Source: Sphingobium vermicomposti (GTDB taxonomy: Bacteria > Pseudomonadota > Alphaproteobacteria > Sphingomonadales > Sphingomonadaceae). Taken from it: 64,000 nucleotides of DNA. The position numbers were made by a program, and so were the translations under genes. This document shows, piece after piece, positions 52,383 to 60,157 of this stretch (within the stretch, counting starts at the first letter, position 1; every line of letters starts with the position of its first letter). The notes beneath the pieces are model-generated. The model worked only from the letters and a program-made list of their open reading frames with translations. It was not told where the DNA came from and made no database searches. The stretch lies in contig NZ_JAASQR010000002.1 of assembly GCF_011762025.1 (NCBI RefSeq), positions 744,001-808,000 on the forward strand, in the 5' to 3' direction.

Positions 52383-53250
52383 TGAACGCTATCTGATCCA
52401 CTATTTCCTGGCAGTGGTCGATCATGGCAATTTCTCTCGCGCCGCACAGCAATGCGGCGTGTCCCAGCCCACTTTGTCGGTCGGCATCGCCAAGCTAGAG
52501 GCGCAGATCGGCCACATATTGTTCCACCGCACCAACCGCCGGGTGGAACTGACGACGGCGGGCTCCCGCTTCGCCACCCATGCCCGCCGCATAGAGGCGG
52601 AATTCGCCCGCGCTCAACAAGCCATGGCCGAAAGCGACAGCAGCAAGCTGATCCGCCTCGGCGTCGTTTCGACATTGCCATCAAGCTGGATCGAGCACGC
52701 CACGCGGCAGGCTTGTGGGGCGCAAGGTGAAAAGCTGGAAATCGTCGAAGGACGCATGCGCGAATTGCTGCCCCGCCTGGAACGGGGCCGGATCGACGTG
52801 GTTATCGGCGTGATCGACAATGAGGCACACGGGCGCGAAGCCTTGTTTGAGGAAGGCTACGCCCTGGCCATGTCCGACACCCATCCACTGGCCCATCGCG
52901 CGCAACTGGAAGCGGAGGAGGTCGCCGGGATGGACATGATCGTCCGCCGGAACTGCGAAGCGCTGCCCGCAGTGAGCCGTTTTTTCACCCAACGCGGCGT
53001 CCGGCCCTTCTTCGCGGCCCGGACCGTCAATGACGATCGCGCCATTGCCTTCATCCGCGCCGGGCTGGGTATCACCGTCATGCCGCGCTGCTTCGCACAG
53101 GCCGGGGTCGCCATGCCCGCGCTCGCAGGGTTCGAACAGCGCCGGACAATCGGCACATTGGTCCACCCCGCAACGGCCACGCGGGTAGAAGGTAGCCCCT
53201 CCCTCGTCCGCTTTTGCGCCGCCCTTCGCGCGAAGGCGACAGGATCATGA
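52378..53250 (+). CDS. LysR-family transcriptional regulator
   Basis: 290 residues from ATG 52378; ATG 52369 would add three residues. Seen: the helix-turn-helix YFLAVVDHGNFSRAAQQCGVSQPTLSVGIAKLEAQIGHILFHR (about 11-55) and a substrate-binding domain with RLGVVSTLPSSWIE and RAGLGITVMPRCFAQAG. Divergent from the isovaleryl-CoA dehydrogenase gene with a LysR box over its own start, the classic arrangement for a regulator of the adjacent operon. Its coinducer is probably a branched-chain acyl-CoA or 2-ketoacid derivative, which is inference. Known alphaproteobacterial leucine operons often use LiuR (MerR) instead. Confidence 0.9.
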   Translation: MIERYLIHYFLAVVDHGNFSRAAQQCGVSQPTLSVGIAKLEAQIGHILFHRTNRRVELTTAGSRFATHARRIEAEFARAQQAMAESDSSKLIRLGVVSTLPSSWIEHATRQACGAQGEKLEIVEGRMRELLPRLERGRIDVVIGVIDNEAHGREALFEEGYALAMSDTHPLAHRAQLEAEEVAGMDMIVRRNCEALPAVSRFFTQRGVRPFFAARTVNDDRAIAFIRAGLGITVMPRCFAQAGVAMPALAGFEQRRTIGTLVHPATATRVEGSPSLVRFCAALRAKATGS

Positions 53251-53269
53251 CCGGCGAATCCGACCGTCC

Positions 53270-54130
53270 ATGACGCCCCCTTTCACCCGATATGCCGCGA
53301 TCGACTGGTCAGGTGCCAAAGGGTCGCGACATAAAGGGATAGCAGTCGCCCTTTGCGAAAAGGGCAATGCCGTGCCGCAACTCATCCACCCTCCCGGCGA
53401 AGGCGTCTGGTCACGCTCCGGGGTCGCCCGATGGCTGCTCAAGGCCGCTGCCGAAGCGCCTACGCTCTTCGGCTTCGATTTCAGCTTCGCGCCCCCCTTC
53501 CTGGCGCGCGGATCTTACATGCCCGGCGACGATGTCCCTGTGAAGGCTCCCTTATTCTGGGCCTATGTGGACGGCATTTGCGACGATGCAGACCTTGGCG
53601 CGGCCAGCCTGCTGGAACAGACCCACAGGCGTCATTTCTATTTCGGCAAGGCGGACGGCATAAAGGCCGACTTCATGCATAATCGCGCCTGTGAAGCGCA
53701 TTATAACGCGGACGGCGGCGGAAAGCCTTCCACGGTCTATGATGCTATCGGCGCGGCTCAGGTTGCCAAGGCGAGCTTTGCAGGCATGCGACTTCTTCAC
53801 CATGTCCGGCCCCATGTCCCCGTCTGGCCCTTCGATCCTCCGCCCATGTCCGGGTCGCTGATCGTCGAAATCTACACCAGCATCGCGGCCAGGGCGGCGG
53901 GGAGGCCAAAGGGGCGAACGAAGATGCGCGACCTTGCTGCACTCAACGACGCCCTCCTGGCCCTGGGTTCAGCTCCGCATGAAGAATCGCCCCCGGATGA
54001 CCATGGAGCGGACGCGCTGGTCACCGCCGCCTGGCTGCGCAACGCTGCTCCCCGCCCCAGCCTGTGGACCCCCCCTGCCCTCACACGGCAAATTGCTGAA
54101 ACGGAGGGCTGGACGTTCGGCGTCATCTGA
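53270..54130 (+). CDS. DUF429-like (RNase H-fold) protein
   Basis: 286 residues from ATG 53270. Seen: YAAIDWSGAKGSRHKGIAVAL at the start, FGFDFSFAPPFL, FYFGKADGIKADFMHNR, and SLIVEIYTSIAARAAGRPKGRTKMR and the last acidic motif DDHGADALVTAAWL. The pattern of acidic residues at the end of the first strand (AIDWSG), in FGFDFSF, IVEIYT and DDHGADAL fits an RNase H-like fold, as in DUF429 proteins, for which nuclease activity is predicted only. It follows the LysR gene by 19 bases on the same strand and precedes tRNA-Thr. Confidence 0.65.
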   Translation: MTPPFTRYAAIDWSGAKGSRHKGIAVALCEKGNAVPQLIHPPGEGVWSRSGVARWLLKAAAEAPTLFGFDFSFAPPFLARGSYMPGDDVPVKAPLFWAYVDGICDDADLGAASLLEQTHRRHFYFGKADGIKADFMHNRACEAHYNADGGGKPSTVYDAIGAAQVAKASFAGMRLLHHVRPHVPVWPFDPPPMSGSLIVEIYTSIAARAAGRPKGRTKMRDLAALNDALLALGSAPHEESPPDDHGADALVTAAWLRNAAPRPSLWTPPALTRQIAETEGWTFGVI

Positions 54131-54160
54131 TAGTAAGGCGCTCCCGTCCGCGATGGACAT

Positions 54161-54235
54161 GCCGGCTTAGCACAGTGGTAGTGCAGCGGTTTTGTAAACC
54201 GAAGGTCGGGGGTTCAAATCCCTCAGCCGGCACCA
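54161..54235 (+). tRNA. tRNA-Thr (anticodon UGU)
   Basis: 75 bases including an encoded CCA. Acceptor stem GCCGGCT (54161-54167) pairs with AGCCGGC (54225-54231). The D arm has GCAC/GTGC with loop AGTGGTA. The anticodon loop TTTGTAA has TGT at 54193-54195, reading ACA. The T arm is GGGGG-TTCAAAT-CCCTC. The D stem differs from the more usual GCTC/GAGC by a matched pair of changes, so pairing is kept. The 27-43 pair is a G-A mismatch, as in several alphaproteobacterial copies. Confidence 0.97.
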
Positions 54236-54341
54236 TTTTCAGACACTATTCTCCGCAACGTTGGTTTTGCCGCCAAACAATGACAGACATGTCGATCAGC
54301 AATGACGAAAACATCATTCGTCGGCCGGGGAAAGGCGTTTT

Positions 54342-56057
54342 TTGACCGACGAATGTTTCGAGCGGACGGCTCCTCCCTACCTTATCCCAACGTCGGCCAA
54401 CCAACGGTGGCTCACTTCGCCAGTTGCTCTGTTCTGCGCCCTCAACGCCCTTGCCATGTTCTTCTACTGGCGCGCGGCCTTCGGCGTCGGCTCGCAATGG
54501 GCCATACCCAATGATGCCCGGCAATTTTTAAGCTGGACCGCGCGCATCGCTGACCCGACCGCGATGCAGGGCAATGTCCTGGCCGACTATTGGCAACAGA
54601 CCGCACCCTTATTCTACCGCGCCTTGCTCTACGCGTCCCACGGGGCCGGGGTCGATCCGGTCACCATGATGAAATCGCTCGGCCTGATCGTCCTGCCCGC
54701 CAGCGCCTATTTCGCATGGCGGCTGGCCAGTTCGTTCACCGCCGACCCCTATGGCCGGTTTCTGGGCGCAGCATCCATCATTGCGGCGGCGTTACATATA
54801 GACGCGATCTTTTCTGGAACACCGCGAGCGATCGCGGTGCCGCTGATCCTGATGACATTGACCGGCATAGCGTCCGAACGGCGCAGCATGGCGGTATCGG
54901 GATTGCTGCTTCAGGCTATGATCTATCCTGCCCCGGCCATTACCTGCCTTGGCATCTACACGCTCGACAGGTTGCGATGGAAACCGCCTTTCACCCTTGA
55001 ATGGGATTTGCGGCGACTGACCGAAGTGATGTTGGTGGCCCTGGCCGTCGTCGCGGCTGGGCTGATGTTCAAGGAAGGGCTGGCCGACTGGGGGCCGACC
55101 CTGCGCCTGAAAGACGCGCTACACATATACAGCATGACCGATTTTGATGGCCGCAGCACAATCGTCGGTGCCGATGGCAGCGTGGCCTGGCTCTGCTCCC
55201 GCCGCATCGGTTTCCTGCCCGCTATCGTAAACTGCAGGGGGAATGACGATCCCAGATTGCTGCTGAACTTCGCCCTGACCATCGCCCCCATGTTGGCTCT
55301 CGCCTTCCTTCATTGGCGGCGCGTGCGGCGGGGGCAGCCCATGGCTGACAAAGGCGCGGGGCGTCTTTTCCTCTACGCACTGACGGCGGCCGCGATCTGT
55401 TACCTTCTGGCGGCATCCATTGCCTTCACGGTTCACCTGCCGTCCCGCTACAGCCAGCCCGTCCTGGCGATCATGGGCATCCTGGCCCTCGCCCTGTGCC
55501 TGGCAAAATCATTCCGATGGGCGCTCGCAAGATCGTTTCGACTGCCTGCCGCCATTCTTGGCATCGGCCTGGTCGCTGGCCTTACAGCCGCCTTCGCCAC
55601 TCCCAAGACCACGATGGTCTCACCCCAGCATGATGATCTGATCGCGCTGGTGTCCGCAACGCCGCGCAGCACGCATGTCGCGGGTGTGGAAGAGGATCTG
55701 GACTTCGTGCCCGCGCTGGCTGGCCGCGCTTTGCTGGCAAGCCCGGAACACGACATTCCCTATCATCGCCGCTATCATCGACTGAACCAGACCGGTCTGC
55801 GCGCGTCCCTGCAGATGGCCACGCTGGATCGCAGCCCGGCCTTCTTGCGGGAGCTTTATCGTCACCGCATCGACCTGCTGGTGTTTGACCGGACCTTCCT
55901 CGCCACGGGCATCTTGCCGAAAAAATATCGGCACAGCATGCCGCCCCCGCACAGGATCAACCCGTCCATTGCCAGGATTGCGGCGATTCGCGCAAAGGGC
56001 TGCCGGGTGGTGGAAACCAGCCACTGGGTCGCGATTTTCACTGGCTGCTTGCGATAG
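54342..56057 (+). CDS. large polytopic membrane protein, possible glycosyltransferase-like
   Basis: 571 residues from TTG 54342 (AAAGG upstream). About ten to eleven membrane helices (for example SPVALFCALNALAMFFYW, LLQAMIYPAPAITCLGIYTL, VMLVALAVVAAGLMF, FALTIAPMLALAFLH, LAIMGILALALCLA and LPAAILGIGLVAGLTAAF), with a first external loop containing NDARQFLSW and DYWQQTAP, and a soluble C-terminal domain of about 130 residues (GVEEDLDFVPALAGRALLASPEHDIPY). The topology resembles GT-C type or integral membrane sugar-processing proteins. No family recognised. It starts 107 bases after tRNA-Thr and ends at a long gene-free spacer. Confidence 0.65.
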   Translation: MTDECFERTAPPYLIPTSANQRWLTSPVALFCALNALAMFFYWRAAFGVGSQWAIPNDARQFLSWTARIADPTAMQGNVLADYWQQTAPLFYRALLYASHGAGVDPVTMMKSLGLIVLPASAYFAWRLASSFTADPYGRFLGAASIIAAALHIDAIFSGTPRAIAVPLILMTLTGIASERRSMAVSGLLLQAMIYPAPAITCLGIYTLDRLRWKPPFTLEWDLRRLTEVMLVALAVVAAGLMFKEGLADWGPTLRLKDALHIYSMTDFDGRSTIVGADGSVAWLCSRRIGFLPAIVNCRGNDDPRLLLNFALTIAPMLALAFLHWRRVRRGQPMADKGAGRLFLYALTAAAICYLLAASIAFTVHLPSRYSQPVLAIMGILALALCLAKSFRWALARSFRLPAAILGIGLVAGLTAAFATPKTTMVSPQHDDLIALVSATPRSTHVAGVEEDLDFVPALAGRALLASPEHDIPYHRRYHRLNQTGLRASLQMATLDRSPAFLRELYRHRIDLLVFDRTFLATGILPKKYRHSMPPPHRINPSIARIAAIRAKGCRVVETSHWVAIFTGCLR

Positions 56058-56123
56058 GGCGGCAGTGCGACAGCCCACCCGCTGACGAGCCAGACTAACG
56101 GCGAATCCGCACCTCCGAAACGC

Positions 56124-56154
56124 AAAATGGGGGCCGACATCTCTGTCGGTCCCC
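56124..56154 (-). terminator. hairpin with T run on the minus strand, no gene assigned
   Basis: Minus strand: an 11-base-pair stem (56144-56154 with 56129-56139, one G-U), loop GAGA, then ATTTTG. The layout is that of an intrinsic terminator for a transcript coming from 56160-56600, where I see no gene. Confidence 0.6.
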
Positions 56155-56551
56155 ACTTCCGTCGTGTCTATCGATCCGCTTCCCTTTCAGGATGCGATCA
56201 TCTGACTCGGCGTGCGATGCTTCCACCTTATCGGCTTCCACATGCTTGTGGCCTGGCACGTCCGATCCATAGAATCTTATTGCCTCAGCCTGCCCTCTTC
56301 ATCCGATGCCCGACGTTCACTTTCGCGCGTACCCGGCATCTTCTGGTCAAGGACCATCTGTTTCATGTCAGACCTTTGACAATCCAACATTTTCCAGATG
56401 ATCGGGACGTTCCTTCGACCGTTGATCTCTCATCGATCTGCAGATCAGGATTTCTCCGTTTCCTCGTTCGTTCCGATAAAGCGATGGTCTCACCAAAACC
56501 GAGTCGGTCCAAGCGGAATCTGACGTGCCGAAGACAATGCGCCCGTAAATC

Positions 56552-56570
56552 TGTGGATAAATGTGGATAA
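56552..56570 (-). promoter_or_regulatory. two adjacent perfect DnaA boxes
   Basis: TGTGGATAA at 56552-56560 and at 56562-56570, one base apart. Each is the exact complement of the DnaA consensus TTATCCACA. They are followed on the plus strand by TTATTTTG, a short AT-rich run. Such a pair is unlikely by chance in GC-rich DNA. Confidence 0.8.
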
Positions 56571-56603
56571 TTATTTTGTGCCGCCCGTCCCGCAGATCCG
56601 GGT

Positions 56604-57446
56604 TCAGCGGCACATATGCATGAAATCCCGGTCATAGCTGCGCAAATGCGCGCCCCCATCGACATACAGGGTCTGGCCGGTCACATTCCTCGCCTGCGCA
56701 AGGTAGAGCACAGCCTCCATAATCTGCTCCGCCGTGGGCAGGCTATGAAGCGGCATCATCGACTCCAGCCGTTCCACCTGCCCTTCATCATAGTCCGGCG
56801 TGGCGATGGTCAGGCCCGGCGCGACGCCATTCACCCGGACCTGCGGTGCCAGCGTAGAAGCCGCAAGCCGGGTCAGCCCTGACAATGCCATCTTCGACAA
56901 CGTGTAGGACAGTTGATCGCCATGGGGATGATCAATCCGCTGGTCCAGCACATTGATGATGCACCGATCGCCCGCGCCTGCGGGGACAGTCGCAAAGGCT
57001 TTCGTCAGCAAAGCGGGCGCAGCGCAATTGACGGCATAATGGCGCATCAAGTCATCGGCGGTGACATCGTCCAACCGATCCTGCCCAAACAGCGCCGCGC
57101 TATTCACCAATATGTCCGGCGGGCGACCAAAACGCTCCGCCACCTTGACGACCAGCTCCTCGGCGCTTTCCAGGTCAGCAAAGTCCGCCGTAAACCCGTC
57201 CCATTCGGTGCCATTTTCATCCAACGCGAGCGCCAGCGCCGAATCGAGCCGGGTATCATGGCTGCCATGAATCGCCAGCGAGTAACCCGCCCGCGCAAAG
57301 CCAGCGGCGATGACACCGCCCAGCCGTCGGTGGCCGCCCGTGACCAGAGCCAGCCGCTTGTTGGCCAGGGGCAATGACCCCGACGTAGCGGGGTGATCGC
57401 GGCCGCTGCTCAATGGCCGGTAAGGGGGCGTTTCTTCGCTGGTCAC
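56604..57446 (-). CDS. pteridine-reductase-like SDR (FolM-like)
   Basis: 280 residues. Seen: the altered SDR cofactor motif VTGGHRRLGGVIAAGFARAG (about 35-54), where the arginine pair matches the TGxxxRxG of pteridine reductases, NSAALFGQDRL, and the catalytic YTLSKMALSGLTR with Tyr and Lys; the end is VTGQTLYVDGGAHL. An N-terminal extension of about 30 polar residues precedes the fold. Its ATG overlaps the folE stop (ATGA), which supports a role in reducing a folE-derived pterin, such as dihydromonapterin or dihydrobiopterin. Confidence 0.8.
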   Translation of the reverse strand: MTSEETPPYRPLSSGRDHPATSGSLPLANKRLALVTGGHRRLGGVIAAGFARAGYSLAIHGSHDTRLDSALALALDENGTEWDGFTADFADLESAEELVVKVAERFGRPPDILVNSAALFGQDRLDDVTADDLMRHYAVNCAAPALLTKAFATVPAGAGDRCIINVLDQRIDHPHGDQLSYTLSKMALSGLTRLAASTLAPQVRVNGVAPGLTIATPDYDEGQVERLESMMPLHSLPTAEQIMEAVLYLAQARNVTGQTLYVDGGAHLRSYDRDFMHMCR

Positions 57447-58051
57447 GCGCTGATGAGCTTCAACACTTCCTCGCGGCTTTTTTCATCGTCGCGAAACACG
57501 CCCAGCATGCGGCTGGTTTTCATGATCACATTGGGGGTGCGCACGCCGCGCCCCGTCATGCAGCCATGGGTCGCCTCGATGACGACGGCCACGCCCTGGG
57601 GTTTCAGATTTTCCCATATGCAGTTCGCGACTTCCGAAGTCAGCCGCTCCTGCACCTGCAGCCGGTTGGCAAAGGCATGCAGAACACGGGCGAGTTTGGA
57701 AATGCCGACCACATATTGGCCCGGCAGATAGGCGATGTGCGCACGGCCAATGATCGGCGCCATATGATGTTCGCAATGCGACTGGAACGGAATGTCCTTC
57801 AACAGCACGACATCGTCATAGCCGCCCACTTCGTGAAATATCCGGGAAAGATGGTAGGCCGGGTCGTCGGTATAGCCCCGGCAATATTCCCGCCAGGCGC
57901 GCGCCACGCGTTCGGGCGTTTCCAACAGCCCTTCGCGGTCAGGTTGATCGCCGGACCATCGGATCAATGTCCGAACGGCCTCCGCTACATGGGCCGGAAC
58001 TGGTTCCTTGATCGCTTCGCCCACCGTTTCCGCGTCGGGATCATATTCCAT
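57443..58051 (-). CDS. folE: GTP cyclohydrolase I
   Basis: 202 residues from ATG 58051 (GGAG upstream). It opens GTP to 7,8-dihydroneopterin triphosphate for folate and pterin synthesis. Seen: the zinc/active-site region IPFQSHCEHHMAPIIGRAHIAYLPG with Cys and His ligands, GISKLARVLHAFANRLQVQERLT, and the second zinc cysteine in EATHGCMTGRGV, followed by IMKTSRMLGVF. These are complete type IA features. An upstream in-frame start at 58156 is rejected as it lacks homology and a binding site. Overlaps the SDR gene by four bases. Confidence 0.96.
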   Translation of the reverse strand: MEYDPDAETVGEAIKEPVPAHVAEAVRTLIRWSGDQPDREGLLETPERVARAWREYCRGYTDDPAYHLSRIFHEVGGYDDVVLLKDIPFQSHCEHHMAPIIGRAHIAYLPGQYVVGISKLARVLHAFANRLQVQERLTSEVANCIWENLKPQGVAVVIEATHGCMTGRGVRTPNVIMKTSRMLGVFRDDEKSREEVLKLISA

Positions 58052-58224
58052 CAAAGCTGCCACTCCTGTTCTTCGCGCCTGCATATGGCGACTGCACAGT
58101 GCGATGACCACCCTTTTTCCCGCTCTGGACACGCTATCGGCCGGATGGCACATCAACGCCCATCAAGGAAGGCCACGCGTTGCACAAGACAGTTCCTACC
58201 TTGCCCTTCTGGGCGGGCGATTAA

Positions 58225-58806
58225 ATGCGCACGGAACAGATAGCCGCCATATTGCTCGCCGCCGGCGCATCGTCCCGTTTTGGCGAAGATGACAAGCTGA
58301 TGGCCGACCTTCGCGGCAAGCCGGTGATCGCCCATACGCTTGGAACCATCGCCTCGCTGGCGTTCGGCCATTTGATCGCCGTCACTCGTCCGCAGGAGCA
58401 AGCTCCCGTCGTTCATCGCAAACTCGAACGGCGCGGCTTCACTATCCTCGTCAATGACCGTCCCGAAGACGGCCTGTCCGCCAGCATCATCCAGGCGGTT
58501 CAACATGTCCAAACACTGCGCAACTGCCGTGGCATATTGATCTGCCTTGCGGACATGCCGCTGGTGCCGCAATCGCACTATAATCGACTATGCATCGCTG
58601 CACAGGATGCCAAATCCGTCGTCGCCAGCACGGACGGCTTTTCCCCTTCGCCCCCCGCCTTCATCGGCCGCAGCCATTTTCCCGAACTGTTGGGCTTGCG
58701 CGGAGACCAGGGCGCCCGTGCGCTACTCAGCCGGGGAGAGCAGATTGAAACGCGGGGCCATTACCTGCGCGACATCGACACACCCGAAGATTTGACCAGC
58801 GCCTGA
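58225..58806 (+). CDS. MobA/MocA-like nucleotidyltransferase
   Basis: 193 residues. Seen: the nucleotide-binding start IAAILLAAGASSRFGEDDKLMADLRGKPVIAHTL (about 4-37), RPEDGLSASIIQAVQHV, the metal/substrate region CRGILICLADMPLVP and DIDTPEDLTSA at the end. This is the group that makes molybdopterin cytosine or adenine dinucleotide, or activates sugars. The MOSC gene at 42.1 kb is a possible functional companion, but no xdh or cox genes are in the window. It diverges from folE with 173 bases between starts. Confidence 0.82.
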   Translation: MRTEQIAAILLAAGASSRFGEDDKLMADLRGKPVIAHTLGTIASLAFGHLIAVTRPQEQAPVVHRKLERRGFTILVNDRPEDGLSASIIQAVQHVQTLRNCRGILICLADMPLVPQSHYNRLCIAAQDAKSVVASTDGFSPSPPAFIGRSHFPELLGLRGDQGARALLSRGEQIETRGHYLRDIDTPEDLTSA

Positions 58807-58830
58807 CTTCAACTCCAGCGCAATTGCCGC

Positions 58831-58858
58831 TTGCACTTTACGTAAACGTAAATACATC
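58831..58858 (+). promoter_or_regulatory. fadA promoter with ACGT palindrome operator
   Basis: TTGCAC (58831-58836), 16 bases, TACATC (58853-58858). The spacer holds TTTACGT-AA-ACGTAAA (58837-58852), seven-base perfect arms. Sites with this ACGT core placed between -35 and -10 are typical of MerR-family regulators such as LiuR and of some TetR-family acyl-CoA regulators. Confidence 0.6.
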
Positions 58859-58896
58859 TGTGCCCCTGCCGACGCCGCTGGAGAGGAATGGAAGCG

Positions 58897-60105
58897 ATGG
58901 AAGCCTTTATCTACGATGCCGTCCGCACCCCCCGTGGAAAGGGCAAGCCTGACGGGTCGCTCCATGAAATCACCCCGATTCAGCTCGCGACCCAAGTGCT
59001 GCAAGCAGTGCGCGACCGTACGGAAATAGACACTGGCGATGTCGACGACGTAATTCTGGGCTGCGTCAGCCCCGTCGGCGAACAGGGCGCGGACATTGCG
59101 CGACTGGCGGTCCTCAACGCCGATTATGCCCAGACCGTCCCCGGCGTACAGGTCAACCGCTTCTGCGCGTCCGGGCTGGAGGCGGTGAACATGGCGGCGG
59201 CCAAAGTCTATTCGGGAGAAGCGAATTTCGCCATCGGCGGCGGCGTGGAATCCATGAGCCGGGTGCCGATGGCATCCGACGGCGGCGCATGGGCGATGGA
59301 CCCCGCCGTCGCCTATAAAAGCTATTTCGCCCCGCAAGGCATCGGCGCAGATGTCATCGCGACCAAGTTCGGGATCAGCAGGGACGATGCCGATGCCTTT
59401 GCGGTGGAAAGCCAGCGGCGCGCCAAGGCTGCATGGGATGAAGGACGTTTCGCCCGCTCGATCGTGCCGGTGCGGGATGTCATCGGCCAGGTGGTGCTGG
59501 ACCATGACGAACATATGCGGCCCGACGCCACCATGCAGTCGCTTGGCGCCCTCAAACCCAGCTTCGCCGCCCTTGGCGAAGACATGCCCGGCTTCGACGC
59601 GGTTGCGCTGCTGCGCTATCCAGAGCTTGAGCGGGTCAACCACATCCATCATGCCGGCAACAGTTCCGGCATCGTCGACGGCGCGGCGGCGGTGCTCGTG
59701 GGCAACAAGGATATGGGTGAGAAATATGATCTGAAACCACGCGCGCGGATCAGGGCCATGGCGTCCATCGGGTCGGAACCGCTGATCATGCTGACCGGCC
59801 CCGAATTTGTGGCGGGCAAGCTGCTCGCCCGCGCTGGCATGAGCAAGAACGACATCGACCTTTGGGAACTCAACGAAGCGTTCGCCAGCGTGGTGCTGCG
59901 CTACATGCAGGCGCTGGACCTGGATCATGACCGCATCAACGTGAATGGCGGCGCAATCGCGATGGGACATCCGCTGGGCGCGACCGGCGCGATGGTGCTG
60001 GGCACCGCGCTCGACGAGCTTGAACGATCGGGCAAGGGCACCGCGCTCGTCAACCTGTGCGTGGGCGCGGGCATGGGCACCGGCATCATCATCGAACGTA
60101 TTTGA
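58897..60105 (+). CDS. fadA: acetyl-CoA acyltransferase (thiolase), FadA-type
   Basis: 402 residues from ATG 58897; ATG 58888 is only two bases after the ribosome-binding site. It cleaves 3-ketoacyl-CoA to acetyl-CoA and a shortened acyl-CoA. Seen: the nucleophile region QVNRFCASGLEAVNMAA (Cys about 89), NEAFASVVLRYMQALDLDHD, GGAIAMGHPLGATGA with the catalytic His, and CVGAGMGTGIIIE with the second Cys. All thiolase residues are present. It precedes the FadJ-type gene by 52 bases and has an ACGT palindrome in its promoter. Confidence 0.95.
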   Translation: MEAFIYDAVRTPRGKGKPDGSLHEITPIQLATQVLQAVRDRTEIDTGDVDDVILGCVSPVGEQGADIARLAVLNADYAQTVPGVQVNRFCASGLEAVNMAAAKVYSGEANFAIGGGVESMSRVPMASDGGAWAMDPAVAYKSYFAPQGIGADVIATKFGISRDDADAFAVESQRRAKAAWDEGRFARSIVPVRDVIGQVVLDHDEHMRPDATMQSLGALKPSFAALGEDMPGFDAVALLRYPELERVNHIHHAGNSSGIVDGAAAVLVGNKDMGEKYDLKPRARIRAMASIGSEPLIMLTGPEFVAGKLLARAGMSKNDIDLWELNEAFASVVLRYMQALDLDHDRINVNGGAIAMGHPLGATGAMVLGTALDELERSGKGTALVNLCVGAGMGTGIIIERI

Positions 60106-60157
60106 AATATCACCCCTCCTCCGCTCGATAACGGAAGGAGAGGTTGGGAGAGAGTTC

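Larger units (their letters stand above)
56058..56603. other. 546-base gene-free spacer
   Basis: No convincing coding frame on either strand: short frames here lack a good start site and the GC-rich third positions of neighbouring genes. It holds a terminator-type hairpin near 56129, five GANTC words (56103, 56204, 56272, 56501, 56516) and two adjacent DnaA boxes at 56552-56570 followed by an AT-rich run. It lies between convergent genes (the 571-residue membrane protein and the SDR). It could host a small RNA or a replication-control element; see findings. Confidence 0.55.

Noticed and set aside
56127..56570. 147-residue open frame in the 546-base spacer
   Set aside because: Arg/Ser/Pro-rich composition, no ribosome-binding site, and it runs through the hairpin and DnaA boxes; typical of noncoding GC-rich DNA.
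54161..56603. Genomic island inserted at tRNA-Thr
   Set aside because: No integrase, no visible direct repeat of the tRNA 3' end, and the region downstream holds one membrane gene and a spacer only.
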